Shown here: positions 7,155 to 14,045 of the stretch, piece after piece
How positions within the stretch are numbered: the stretch's first letter is position 1
Layout: every line of letters starts with the position of its first letter
Assembly: GCA_030039095.1 (NCBI GenBank)
Contig: JASHQP010000119.1
Location: 1 to 15,943 of the forward strand
Source: Streptosporangiaceae bacterium
GTDB taxonomy: Bacteria > Actinomycetota > Actinomycetes > Streptosporangiales > Streptosporangiaceae
DNA: 15,943 bases
Reading direction: 5' to 3'
Translations under genes and position numbers: made by a program
The notes under the pieces: generated by a model
What the model was told of the DNA's origin: nothing
The model's database searches: none
What the model saw: the letters and a program-made list of their open reading frames with translations, nothing else

Positions 7155-7664
7155 GTGCCCCTTGGCGACCACACGGACCACGCGTCCTGGCGTGTGACCT
7201 CGGGCGAGCCGGCTCCCGGCGCGGTCGAGCGGCTGCTGCGGATGCTGCCCGGCTGGTTCGGCATCGAGTCCTCGGTCCGTGAGTACATCGGCGACGCGCG
7301 GACCCGGCCGGCGTACCTGGCCTGGCCAGGTACTGGCGACGGGCAGCCTGCCGAACCCGCCGGGGTGCTGCTCGCCGCGCGGCACTTCCCGGCGTCCGCC
7401 GAGATTTACCTCATGGCCGTGGACCCGGCGTGGCACCGGCGCGGGGCCGGCCGGGCCCTCGTGACCGCGCTCGAGGCCGACCTGGCCGCCGACGGGGTCG
7501 AGTTCCTCCAGGTCAAGACCCAGGGGCCGGCCCGCCCCGACGTCGGCTACGCGAAGACGAGGCAGTTCTACACCAGCGTCGGGTTCCGGCCCCTCGAGGA
7601 GATCCACGGTCTCTGGCCGGGAAACCCCTGCCTGATCATGATCAAATCCCTCCGGGCGACGTGA
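7155..7664 (+). CDS. GNAT-family N-acetyltransferase
   Basis: 169 aa, the usual size for a single GNAT domain. The acetyl-CoA-binding segment is clear: a beta strand (AEIYLMAVDPAW) followed by the Q/RxxGxG/A-type turn HRRGAGRALVTALEADL. The typical C-terminal half has strand FLQVKT, then YAKTRQFYTSVGFRPLEE, where the Tyr/Phe pair is the common acid/CoA-proximal element. It transfers an acetyl group from acetyl-CoA to an amine; the substrate cannot be read from sequence. Two GTG codons lie in tandem at 7152 and 7155. The second is chosen from its distance to a TAGCGT -10 in the absence of a ribosome site. It is a single-gene unit, followed by a weak hairpin over its stop and then by a strong new promoter. 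Confidence 0.88.
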   Translation: MPLGDHTDHASWRVTSGEPAPGAVERLLRMLPGWFGIESSVREYIGDARTRPAYLAWPGTGDGQPAEPAGVLLAARHFPASAEIYLMAVDPAWHRRGAGRALVTALEADLAADGVEFLQVKTQGPARPDVGYAKTRQFYTSVGFRPLEEIHGLWPGNPCLIMIKSLRAT

Positions 7665-7670
7665 TCGCCC
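7654..7670 (+). terminator. Weak hairpin over the GNAT stop codon
   Basis: GGGCGA (7654-7659) and TCGCCC (7665-7670) form a 6-bp stem around a five-base loop that contains the TGA stop. There is no T-tract. It could partly insulate the GNAT gene from the next promoter. Confidence 0.3.
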
Positions 7671-7675
7671 GCAGG

Positions 7676-7705
7676 TTGACAGCACGGCCGCGGAGCCTGT
7701 ATACA
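7676..7705 (+). promoter_or_regulatory. Near-consensus sigma70 promoter of the ArsR operon
   Basis: TTGACA (7676-7681), an 18-base spacer and TATACA (7700-7705, preceded by TG) form the best promoter match in the window. Start of transcription is expected near 7712, about 38 bases before the first ATG. Confidence 0.8.
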
Positions 7706-7724
7706 ACTATCTAGTTGTACAACT
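7702..7724. promoter_or_regulatory. Palindromic operator overlapping the -10 box
   Basis: Three half-sites lie in alternating orientation: ACAACT (7703-7708), AGTTGT (7713-7718) and ACAACT (7719-7724). The first two form a palindrome with 7-bp arms (TACAACT/AGTTGTA) and a 4-bp spacer. The last two form a perfect 12-bp palindrome, AGTTGTACAACT. The site covers the -10 and the expected start, so a bound repressor would block transcription. The ArsR protein encoded in this operon is the natural candidate. Confidence 0.7.
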
Positions 7725-7749
7725 CTGTAGTTTCCTAGGGGATGCCGCG

Positions 7750-8367
7750 ATGATGGACCTGATCAGCGCCGAGCGCCGTGAGCTCGCCGACGTCCTCGGA
7801 GGGCTGAGCGCCGAGCAGTGGCGGTCGCCGTCCCTGTGCGCGGGCTGGACGGCCGCGCACGTGGTGGCGCACCTGACGATGCCGTTCCGGATCACCGAGG
7901 AAGAGTTCGGGCGCGGCATGGCCGAGTGCCGTGGCGACTTCACCAAGTTCTCCGACGCCGTTGCGGCGCGGGACAGCGAGCTGCCGCAGGCCGAGCTCGT
8001 CGGCGTGCTCCGGGACAACATCGCCAACCCGTGGGCCCCGCCCGGCGGCGGGCAGCGGGGTGCGATGAGCCACGACCTCATCCATGGCCTCGACATCGCC
8101 TGGCCGCTGTCGATCACGTACCCGGTCCCCGACGAGGCCATGGTCACTGTGCTCGGCATGGCCGCGGGCCAGGGTGGCCAGAACGCGTTCGGCGTCGACC
8201 TGGACGGCATCGAGCTTCGCGCCAGTGATCTCGACTGGTCCTCGGGCAGCGGCGCCCAGGCCACCGGGCCAAGCCGCGACCTGCTGCTCCTGCTCGCCCG
8301 GCGGTCGCTGGCCCACGACGCGGTCACCGGCCCGGGCGCGCAGCGGCTGAGGGACGCCGCCCAGTGA
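7750..8367 (+). CDS. DinB/maleylpyruvate isomerase-type mycothiol-dependent enzyme
   Basis: 205 aa, matching the DinB-like four-helix family used by actinobacteria with mycothiol. The N-terminal signature is LISAERRELADVLGGLSAEQW followed by LCAGWTAAHVVAHL, with His37 and His41. The second metal-site segment is MSHDLIHGLDIA, with His108 and His112. The family binds a divalent metal through His side chains and uses mycothiol in isomerisation, transfer or detoxification. The exact substrate is unknown, and residues about 165-205 do not reveal one. AGGGGA lies eight bases before ATG 7750; ATG 7753 is possible. It is first in an operon. Its stop overlaps the ArsR start by GTGA, indicating translational coupling. 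Confidence 0.85.
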   Translation: MMDLISAERRELADVLGGLSAEQWRSPSLCAGWTAAHVVAHLTMPFRITEEEFGRGMAECRGDFTKFSDAVAARDSELPQAELVGVLRDNIANPWAPPGGGQRGAMSHDLIHGLDIAWPLSITYPVPDEAMVTVLGMAAGQGGQNAFGVDLDGIELRASDLDWSSGSGAQATGPSRDLLLLLARRSLAHDAVTGPGAQRLRDAAQ

Positions 8368-8714
8368 CCACGGCCCTGGCCGAGGACGATCTCAGCCTCA
8401 CGTTCGCCGCCCTGGCCGACCCGACGCGGCGCGCGATCCTGTCCCGGCTGGCCGACGGCGAGGCCACGGTCACCCAGCTGGCCGAGCCGTTCGCGCTCAC
8501 CCAGCAGGCGATCTCCAAGCACCTGAAGGTGCTGGAGCGGGCCGGGCTGATCTCCCGGGCCCGCGCGGCCCAGTCCCGGCCTTGCCGGCTCGAGCCCGGC
8601 AGGTTCGATCCAGCCGCCGAGTGGATAAGCCGTCACCAGCAGATGTGGCGGGACCGCTACGACCGCCTCGACCAGCATCTTTCCGAGCTGCGCTCCCGGG
8701 AAGGAGACCGTTAG
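8364..8714 (+). CDS. ArsR-family transcriptional repressor
   Basis: 116 aa, a single winged-helix domain. LTFAALADPTRRAILSRLADGEATVTQLA is the hallmark ArsR start (about residues 12-40), followed by recognition helix LTQQAISKHLKVLERAGL (45-62). The wing region (SRARAAQSRPCRLEP) lacks the metal-binding CVCDL motif, so it is not a metal sensor of the ArsR/SmtB type. It belongs to the subgroup regularly encoded with an SRPBCC protein. It begins with GTG overlapping the upstream stop, and its own stop is immediately followed by the next gene's TTG. It likely represses this operon by binding the palindrome at 7702-7724. The inducer is unknown; a ligand of the neighbouring SRPBCC or DinB-like protein is a reasonable guess. 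Confidence 0.92.
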   Translation: MTTALAEDDLSLTFAALADPTRRAILSRLADGEATVTQLAEPFALTQQAISKHLKVLERAGLISRARAAQSRPCRLEPGRFDPAAEWISRHQQMWRDRYDRLDQHLSELRSREGDR

Positions 8715-9203
8715 TTGACCCCGCCCGCTCCGCCCGCTCCGCCCGCCTCGCCCGGCGAGCCCGGCGAGTTCACCTACCGGCGCGTCCACCGCGCCACGAG
8801 GGAACTGCTCTTCGACTGCATGACCCAGCCGGAGCACCTCGCGCGTTTCTGGGGACCGGCGGGGACCACCACCCCGGCCGGTGGCATCACCGTTGACCTG
8901 CGGCCAGGGGGCGCGTTCGAGACCACCATGGTCAACGACGGCGACGGCAGCGAATACACGATGCGCGCCGTCTACGTCGAAATACGGCGGCCGGAGCGGC
9001 TCGTGTGGCAGGAGCCCGGCGTCGAGGGCGGCATGACCACCACGATCACGTTCACCGACCTCGGCGACGGCACCACGGAGGTCGTCACGCACCAGACCAA
9101 CGTGCCGGCGATGTTCGCCACCCCCGAGGGCCGGGCCGGATTCCAGACGAGCCTGGACCGCTTCGCCGCCTACGTCGCCGCGCTCGCCGATCCCCACGCC
9201 TAG
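8715..9203 (+). CDS. SRPBCC (AHSA1-like) ligand-binding protein
   Basis: 162 aa. After a short Ala/Pro-rich start (PAPPAPPASPGEPGE), the START-like fold is clear: FTYRRVHRATRELLFDCMTQPEHLARFWGP, then strands GITVDLRPGGAFETTMV, YTMRAVYVEIRRPERLVWQE and MTTTITFTDLGDGTTEVVTHQ, and C-terminal helix FQTSLDRFAAYVAAL. Such proteins hold small hydrophobic ligands in a deep cavity; some resemble Aha1 domains. The TTG start directly follows the ArsR stop and is supported by AAGGAG eight bases upstream. The ArsR/SRPBCC pair is widespread, which supports a common regulatory or detoxification unit. The Pro repeat at the N-terminus comes from a short CCGCCCGCT-type repeat. Confidence 0.9.
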   Translation: MTPPAPPAPPASPGEPGEFTYRRVHRATRELLFDCMTQPEHLARFWGPAGTTTPAGGITVDLRPGGAFETTMVNDGDGSEYTMRAVYVEIRRPERLVWQEPGVEGGMTTTITFTDLGDGTTEVVTHQTNVPAMFATPEGRAGFQTSLDRFAAYVAALADPHA

Positions 9204-9230
9204 AACCGTTCTGCCCGAGATGCTGAGAAC

Positions 9231-10040
9231 GTGACCTCCCCCAGCGACCCGGTCGCCCTGGAAGGCGGCGGCCGGTCCACCGTCCACCGCCGCGGCGACA
9301 TGGTGCTCCGCAACACCGGGCCCTGGACACCGGCCGTGCATGCCCTGCTGCGCCACCTCGAGGACGTGGGCTTTGCCGCCGCTCCCCGCCTTGTCGGCTC
9401 CGGCCTGAGCGACGACGGCCGGGAGACGCTGACGTTCATCGACGGCGAGTTCACCCAGCCGGGTCCGTGGAGCCTGGAGGGCGCCGCCGCGCTCGGCAGC
9501 CTGCTGCGCGACCTGCACCGGGCCACGGCGTCGTTCCGCCCGCCGCCTGATGCTGTGTGGTTTCCCTGGCACGGCCGCGACCTTGGCGGGCCGGTCAAGA
9601 TCACCGGCCACTGCGACGTGGCCCCGTGGAACATCGTCGCCCGGGATGGCCTGCCCGTGGCGTTGATCGACTGGGAGACCGCCGGGCCGGTCGATCCTGT
9701 TGTTGAGCTGGCCCAGTTGAGCTGGCTCAATGCCAAGCTGCACGACGACATCGTCGCCGAGCGGGAGGACCTTCCGCCACTGGCCGACCGGGCCCGCCAG
9801 CTCGCCGCGATCGTCGACGCCTACGGGCTGACGGTCCGCCAGCGGCGGGGCTTCGTCACTCGTCTCATCGAATTTGCCATCTGCGACACAGCCTGGGAAG
9901 CCGACGACGCCGGCATCACCGCTGAGACAACCGCGCATCCCGTCGCGCCATGGGCCATGGCCTGGCGCGCCCGCTCGGCAGCGTGGATGGTCCGCCACCG
10001 CGGGACCCTCGAAGCGGCGCTCACACGAGGATCGCCGTGA
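9231..10040 (+). CDS. APH-family phosphotransferase-like protein
   Basis: 269 aa, kinase-like fold of aminoglycoside phosphotransferases. The catalytic segment is GHCDVAPWNIV (His127, Asp129, Asn134), and the metal-binding ALIDWET follows (Asp147). The N-terminal lobe has VHRRGDMVLRNTGPWTPAVHALLRHLEDVGF, with Arg in the place where the ATP-contacting Lys is usually found. This matches a common actinobacterial subgroup whose substrate is not established, so calling it an antibiotic-resistance enzyme would be unsafe. The GTG start has only weak purines upstream (GAGATGCTGAGAAC). It lies 27 bases after the SRPBCC gene and may be co-transcribed. It converges on a small minus-strand membrane protein with a gap of 15 bases. 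Confidence 0.85.
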   Translation: MTSPSDPVALEGGGRSTVHRRGDMVLRNTGPWTPAVHALLRHLEDVGFAAAPRLVGSGLSDDGRETLTFIDGEFTQPGPWSLEGAAALGSLLRDLHRATASFRPPPDAVWFPWHGRDLGGPVKITGHCDVAPWNIVARDGLPVALIDWETAGPVDPVVELAQLSWLNAKLHDDIVAEREDLPPLADRARQLAAIVDAYGLTVRQRRGFVTRLIEFAICDTAWEADDAGITAETTAHPVAPWAMAWRARSAAWMVRHRGTLEAALTRGSP

Positions 10041-10055
10041 GCCAGCGAGAAGTCC

Positions 10056-10298
10056 CTAGGTGTAGGTCGCGATCATCACGCCGATGATCACCAAGAAGGC
10101 CACCGCCAGAAGGGCCAGGACCACGGTGGCGACGCGCATGAGGATGTAATCGTCGCGCAGCTGCCGCTGCAGGAACTTCGACGGCATTCGGGGCGGGCGA
10201 TAGCCGGGAGGAGCGTCGTGCAGATAGATTCCCCGCTGCCGAATCAAGTCAGGCTGATTCCTGAGGCGGCCTTTCCGCGGCCCACTGAGCCAGACCAT
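10056..10298 (-). CDS. Small single-helix membrane protein
   Basis: 80 aa. The N-terminal half is basic and hydrophilic (GPRKGRLRNQPDLIRQRGIY, then PPGYRPPRMPSKFLQRQLRDD). The last third is a single membrane helix (VATVVLALLAVAFLVIIGVMIATY, about residues 56-79). With positive residues before the helix, the N-terminus probably stays in the cytoplasm. The family is not recognised. A strong ribosome site (GGGAGG) lies about five bases before the ATG, which makes it a credible gene despite its size. Upstream, TCGACA and TACCAT with a short 15-base spacer are a weak promoter candidate. It is isolated between a convergent phosphotransferase gene and a minus-strand lipoprotein gene. Confidence 0.7.
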   Translation of the reverse strand: MVWLSGPRKGRLRNQPDLIRQRGIYLHDAPPGYRPPRMPSKFLQRQLRDDYILMRVATVVLALLAVAFLVIIGVMIATYT

Positions 10299-10364
10299 CC
10301 TGCCCTCCCTGGTGGTGTCCCCATGGTAGGGATAGTCGGCCGCTGTCGAAAGACCTGGCGCGCT

Positions 10365-10751
10365 CTAACTGATCGAGCAAATAACCCAGATCTTCCGTAG
10401 CGCCCGGCCCTTCGTCACATGTATCGCCGCCTGGGCCGTGCACAGCATCTGCTGGTTATTGACCCAGACCTGAGGGCTGTGACCAGTCAGCCGATACGTG
10501 CCGGGCGGCAGCGACAGCTCGAACCGGCCGTCGTTGCCCGCCGTGGCCGTGAACTGCTGGCCCGCCGAGTTGCGGGCGATGATCGTCCCGGGAAGTGGCA
10601 GCGGCGGTGGCGGGCCCGGCTCAGTCGCGGGGCCGCCGACCCGCAGGAGCATGCCAGTCACCGTCTGGCCGTCGGCGGGCTGGCCGCTGCAGCCAGCCAG
10701 GACCGATACGCAGGCCGCCACGCCAGCGGCAATGCGGCACGCCTTTCTCAC
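10365..10751 (-). CDS. Small secreted lipoprotein with a carboxypeptidase-regulatory-like domain
   Basis: 128 aa from a GTG start. The N-terminus is a textbook lipoprotein signal: basic VRKACR, hydrophobic IAAGVAACVSV, then lipobox LAGC with the acylated Cys21. A Pro/Gly-rich linker follows. The rest (IIARNSAGQQFTATAGNDGRFELSLPPGTYRLTGHSP) matches the small beta-sandwich found in carboxypeptidase regulatory and transthyretin-like domains (GRF-SL-PPGTY). The C-terminal half has two Cys (CTAQAAIHV, WVICSIS) that could form a disulphide outside the cell. It probably sits on the outer face of the membrane and may bind protein or carbohydrate; the ligand is unknown. A longer upstream frame is open but overlaps the divergent gene and has no signal-peptide logic. 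Confidence 0.85.
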   Translation of the reverse strand: MRKACRIAAGVAACVSVLAGCSGQPADGQTVTGMLLRVGGPATEPGPPPPLPLPGTIIARNSAGQQFTATAGNDGRFELSLPPGTYRLTGHSPQVWVNNQQMLCTAQAAIHVTKGRALRKIWVICSIS

Positions 10752-10805
10752 GTGAGCTTGGACGCCCGAACGCCCGGTCCGGTTTCGGTCGCTTCCGGTT
10801 TCCGG

Positions 10806-10811
10806 CAAGAT
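10806..10811 (+). promoter_or_regulatory. Candidate -10 box, leaderless phosphotransferase transcript
   Basis: CAAGAT (4-5 of 6 to TATAAT) ends six bases before the GTG at 10818. No Shine-Dalgarno is present, and the -35 region is poor. This arrangement again fits a leaderless mRNA. Confidence 0.35.
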
Positions 10812-10817
10812 GGGCTG

Positions 10818-11774
10818 GTGCCCGAGACCATACGCCCATCTGCGGGTGCGGAAGCGCTGGCCGAATGGTGCACGCGCTGGCTCGGAGCGCCGCCCGCGGC
10901 CGAACTGTTCGGGACCGGCAACCTGTCGGCCGTCACCGGGCTTCGCCTGAGCGATGGCCGCGAGGTGGTCGTCAAGATGCGGCCGCGCATCCCGCGGCTT
11001 GCCGGATGCGCGGCCGTGCACCGGGCCTTGTTCGAGGCCGGCTTTCCGTGCCCCGAACCGCTGGTGGACCTGCAGCCGCTGAACGGCTGTGCCGCCTCCG
11101 CCGAGGTGCTGGTCCCGGACGTGGACGAGCCGCCCCAAGACGGATTGGCTGTGGTGTCGGCGGCTGCGCTGGCCCGCCTGGTCGAGCTGGCGCCGGGTCC
11201 CGGATCGGTGCCGGGCCTGGCCCCGTCCCCGTCGTGGGTCGGCTGGGATCACACCGGGCCGGGGCTATGGCCACGGCTCGAAGAGGACGATGCTGACCTG
11301 AACGCCTACCCGGAACCACCGTGGCTGGATCGCGTCGCCGCAGCCGTCCGCGGCCTGCTGCACGGCCACGCCAGCGATCCGGTCATCGGGCACGGCGACT
11401 GGCACCCCGAGAACCTGCGCTGGAAGGGCACGGAACTGATCGCCGTGCACGACTGGGACAGCGTCATCTGCCAGCCCGAGCCGGCGATCGCGGGATTCGC
11501 CGCGGTCAGCTTTCTCGGGATTTACTCCGCTGGGCCGCTGGCCGGCGTCGAGGACAGCGCTGCCTTCCTGGACGCCTACCAGGACGCCCGCGGCTGCCGC
11601 TGGACCGCTCAGGATCACGCGGCTTTCTGGGCCGCCGGCCTATGGCAGCGCGCCGTTGACGCCAAGCACCGATCCCTCGACGGCGACCCCGAGCAGATCC
11701 TCGCCCGGCACGAAGCGCGCGCCCGCCTGCATCGCGCGGGCCTCGATCCCCGCCTGGCCGCAGAGACCGCGTAG
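10818..11774 (+). CDS. APH-family phosphotransferase
   Basis: 318 aa from GTG. The open frame runs 133 codons further upstream, but that stretch overlaps the lipoprotein on the other strand and lacks fold-like sequence. The N-lobe has GTGNLSAVTGLRLSDGREVVVKM with Lys53 as the ATP-contacting lysine. The catalytic loop is IGHGDWHPENLRW (His192, Asp194, Asn199), and the metal-binding motif is VHDWDS (Asp212). All the essential residues are present, so it should be an active small-molecule kinase; the substrate cannot be deduced. It is closer to the typical APH/choline-kinase pattern than the other phosphotransferase in this window, and the two are not close duplicates. Its stop codon abuts the P1 helix of the convergent RNase P RNA gene. 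Confidence 0.88.
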   Translation: MPETIRPSAGAEALAEWCTRWLGAPPAAELFGTGNLSAVTGLRLSDGREVVVKMRPRIPRLAGCAAVHRALFEAGFPCPEPLVDLQPLNGCAASAEVLVPDVDEPPQDGLAVVSAAALARLVELAPGPGSVPGLAPSPSWVGWDHTGPGLWPRLEEDDADLNAYPEPPWLDRVAAAVRGLLHGHASDPVIGHGDWHPENLRWKGTELIAVHDWDSVICQPEPAIAGFAAVSFLGIYSAGPLAGVEDSAAFLDAYQDARGCRWTAQDHAAFWAAGLWQRAVDAKHRSLDGDPEQILARHEARARLHRAGLDPRLAAETA

Positions 11775-12188
11775 GCAGCGGGCGAGCTGGCCTGTAGGCC
11801 GGGTTCTGTGCACCCGCTTGCGCGGGCCGGCGGCCATCCATCTGGGACTGCCGTTGCCGGCAGCCTCGTGCGGTCTACCCGCGAGCATCGGGCGGGCCGC
11901 CCTCGAACGCTCGCGCAGGAGGCGTCTGCACGCCTCCCTCTTGACCTTGCTCCGGGTGGGGTTTACCGAGCCGCCCGGATCACTCCGGGCGCTGGTGGTC
12001 TCTTACACCACCGTTTCACCCTTGCCCCCGGACGAGTCCGGGGGCGGTCTGTTTTCTGTGGCACTTTCCCGCGGGTCACCCCGGGTCGGCGTTACCGACC
12101 ACCCTGCCCTGCGGAGCCCGGACCTTCCTCGACGCGGCCTGGAGCCCAGGCCGCGCCGCGGCCGCCCGGCCAGCTCGCCCGCTGCTGC
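11775..12188 (-). ncRNA. rnpB: RNase P RNA (bacterial type A)
   Basis: This is the catalytic RNA of RNase P, which cleaves the 5' leader from pre-tRNAs. The ends pair in a perfect 18-bp P1 helix (11775-11792 with 12168-12185). Universal blocks are readable on the minus strand: GAAAGTGCCACAGAAA within 12043-12068, AAGGGTGAAACGGTG followed by GTAAGAG (about 11994-12023), and the 3' ACAGAACCCGGCCTACAGGC (11790-11809). About 410 nt is the normal size for actinobacteria. A TATTCT -10 sits just before the 5' end. The exact ends are estimates from the P1 helix and the -10 position. The RNase H/phosphatase gene ends 15 bases upstream, and the 3' end touches a convergent phosphotransferase gene. Confidence 0.97.
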
Positions 12189-12192
12189 CTCA

Positions 12193-12198
12193 AGAATA
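12193..12198 (-). promoter_or_regulatory. Candidate -10 box for rnpB
   Basis: TATTCT on the minus strand lies about six bases before the expected 5' end of RNase P RNA. The matching -35 would fall inside the 3' end of the RNase H/phosphatase gene and is weak. Confidence 0.5.
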
Positions 12199-12202
12199 GG
12201 CG

Positions 12203-13297
12203 CTAACGACCGGCACTGCTCAGGTGTGCGGTGTCGTTGAGCGACCGGACCACGGCGGGGCCATCGGGGAACCAGGCAATCTCGCACAGCGACGCGACGT
12301 CGAGCTGGATCCGGAACAGCGCCGCGGGCGGGGCGAGCATCGCCCGGCAGGCCGCGATCTTGATCGGCGAGACGTGGCTGACCAGGACGAGCGTGCGGAA
12401 CTGGTGCTCGGCCAGCAGGCGGTCCAGCGCGGCGTTGACGCGGCCGATGACGTCGGTGAAGCTCTCCCCGCCCGGCGGTGCCACGTCCACGCTGCTCATC
12501 CACGCCGACACCTCGTCCGGCCACCGCTGCGACGCCTCCTTGATCGTCATGCCCTCCCACTTGCCGAAGTCGGTCTCGACGAGGCCGTCGTCGTCCAGCA
12601 ACGGCGCTCCGGTGGCCTGGGCGACCGCCTCGGCGGTCTGCCGGGTCCGCCGCAGCGGTGAGGTCACGATCACGTCGATGCCGCCGCGGGCGGCCAGCCG
12701 GCCCGCCGCCGCGGCCGCCTGGCGCAGGCCCTCCTCGGTCAGCGGGATGTCGCCGCGCCCGGCGAACCGCCGTTCGGTAGACAGCGGGGTCTCGCCGTGC
12801 CGCAGCAGCAGCGTGGTGGTCGCACGTTCCTCCGGGGGCCGCCATCCCGTCCCGTGGCCAAATGTGGTCACGGGGAGGCCGAGGCCGGCGGCGGCGTCCA
12901 TGGCCTGGTTGGCCAGCCGGTCGGCGTCGGCGTTGCGGGCCCTCGGCACCCACGTGTAGGAAACCCGCCCGAGCCGCCCGGCCTCGTCCTGCGCCGACCG
13001 GGCCAGCGAGCGGAGGTTCGGGTCCTTGATCTTCCAGCGCCCCGACATCTGCTCGACGACCAGCCTGGAATCCATCCGCACCTCGACGTCGGCGCCGGGG
13101 GCGAGGTCCGCTGCGGCGCGCAGCCCGGCGACCAGGCCCGAGTACTCGGCCACGTTGTTGGTGGTGGTTCCCAGGCTGTCGCACATCTCGGCGAGGACCT
13201 CGCCGGTCGCCGGGTCACGCACCAGGGCGCCGTAGCCGGCCGGCCCCGGATTGCCCCGGGACCCGCCGTCGGCCTCGACGACGAGCTTGCGGCTCAC
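12203..13297 (-). CDS. Bifunctional RNase H / acid phosphatase (CobC-like)
   Basis: 364 aa, the known actinobacterial fusion (Rv2228c type). Residues 1-135 are RNase HI: DGGSRGNPGPAG with Asp10, NNVAEY with Glu51, MDSRLVVEQ with Asp76, and RNADADRLAN with Asp126. These four acidic residues bind the metals that cut the RNA strand of RNA-DNA hybrids. Residues about 158-360 are a histidine-phosphatase domain: LLRHGET (Arg166, His167), SPLRRTRQTA, GLVETDFGKWEG and the second catalytic His in LVSHVSPIK (His308). Related domains act as alpha-ribazole phosphatases in cobalamin synthesis. The GTG start overlaps the stop of the upstream zinc-ribbon gene (GTGA), so they are translationally coupled. Confidence 0.95.
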   Translation of the reverse strand: MSRKLVVEADGGSRGNPGPAGYGALVRDPATGEVLAEMCDSLGTTTNNVAEYSGLVAGLRAAADLAPGADVEVRMDSRLVVEQMSGRWKIKDPNLRSLARSAQDEAGRLGRVSYTWVPRARNADADRLANQAMDAAAGLGLPVTTFGHGTGWRPPEERATTTLLLRHGETPLSTERRFAGRGDIPLTEEGLRQAAAAAGRLAARGGIDVIVTSPLRRTRQTAEAVAQATGAPLLDDDGLVETDFGKWEGMTIKEASQRWPDEVSAWMSSVDVAPPGGESFTDVIGRVNAALDRLLAEHQFRTLVLVSHVSPIKIAACRAMLAPPAALFRIQLDVASLCEIAWFPDGPAVVRSLNDTAHLSSAGR

Positions 13298-14037
13298 AAC
13301 CCGGACTCAGGGGTGCGGACCAGGATCCGGCGGCATTCCTCGCAGCGCAGCACCTCGTCGGGGTCGGCGTCCCGGATGGCCCTCAGGTCCACCATGTTCA
13401 GCGAGAGGTGGCAGCCCTCGCACCTGCCCGCGCGCAGGGCGGCGGCGCCCACGCCCGCGTGCTGCTGCCGCATCCGGCCGTACAGGTCCAGCAGGTCCTG
13501 TGGTTCCTCGCTGGCCACGGCCGCCCGGCGGTCGCCTGCCTTGCCGGCCTGCTCGGTGATCTCGGCCAGGGCGGCGTCCCGCCGGGCCGTGACCACGCCG
13601 CGGGTGGCCGCGATCTCCTCGCGCTCGGCCGCGGCGGCTTCGCGGCTGCCCTGGGCGGCCTCCTGGCGCTCCATGACGTCGAGCACGATTTCCTCGAGGT
13701 CAGACTGCCTGCGGGTGAGCGAGACGATCTCCGACTGCAAGTTCTCCAGCTCGCGGGGGGACGCGACCTGCCCGGCGTCGAGCCGCTGGCGGTCCCGGTC
13801 GATGCGGGAGCGGACCTGATCGACGTCCGCCTCTGCCTTGCGCAGCGCGCGCTGGAGGTCGCCCTGCTCGGCCTCGAGGGAGGCGATGGTGTCGCGCAGA
13901 CGCGCATCACGCTGCTCGAGCTCGTCGAGTTCCGCGTGCTCGGGCAGGCCCCGGCGGCGGTTCTCGAGCCTCGTCAGCTCGGCGTCCAGGTCGGCAAGCT
14001 CGAGCAGCCGCAGCTGCGCCTCGGGAGATGCTTTCAC
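13294..14037 (-). CDS. C4 zinc-ribbon coiled-coil protein
   Basis: 247 aa (Rv2229c-like). Residues about 5-170 form a long charged coiled coil (LLELADLDAELTRLENRRRG, RLRDTIASLEAEQGDLQRAL and so on). The end is a zinc ribbon with two CxxC pairs: CEGC (206-209) and CEEC (232-235). The family is conserved next to the RNase H/phosphatase gene in actinobacteria; its precise role is not known, although nucleic-acid binding has been proposed. GTG 14037 is preferred over the further upstream ATG: a TAACGT -10 lies eight bases before it and there is no ribosome site, so the mRNA is probably leaderless. A further 13 codons upstream would precede that -10. The gene is coupled to the downstream RNase H/phosphatase gene. 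Confidence 0.9.
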   Translation of the reverse strand: MKASPEAQLRLLELADLDAELTRLENRRRGLPEHAELDELEQRDARLRDTIASLEAEQGDLQRALRKAEADVDQVRSRIDRDRQRLDAGQVASPRELENLQSEIVSLTRRQSDLEEIVLDVMERQEAAQGSREAAAAEREEIAATRGVVTARRDAALAEITEQAGKAGDRRAAVASEEPQDLLDLYGRMRQQHAGVGAAALRAGRCEGCHLSLNMVDLRAIRDADPDEVLRCEECRRILVRTPESGL

Positions 14038-14045
14038 GGGTCCCC

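Noticed and set aside
7707..9998. 763-codon open frame on the minus strand
   Set aside because: It spans four well-supported genes on the other strand with clear domains. The translation is Gly/Arg/Pro-rich with no domain and is a GC-rich shadow.
10419..10817. 133-codon N-terminal extension of the second phosphotransferase
   Set aside because: It runs antisense through the lipoprotein gene, whose signal peptide and lipobox are clear, and the GTG at 10818 fits a -10 box.
11775..12206. Short plus-strand frames over rnpB (11656-12240, 11808-12206)
   Set aside because: The region folds as RNase P RNA with universal conserved blocks. The frames have no ribosome site or domain.
12797..13819. 340-codon plus-strand frame over the RNase H fusion and zinc-ribbon genes
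   Set aside because: Both minus-strand genes have catalytic or zinc-binding motifs; this frame has none.
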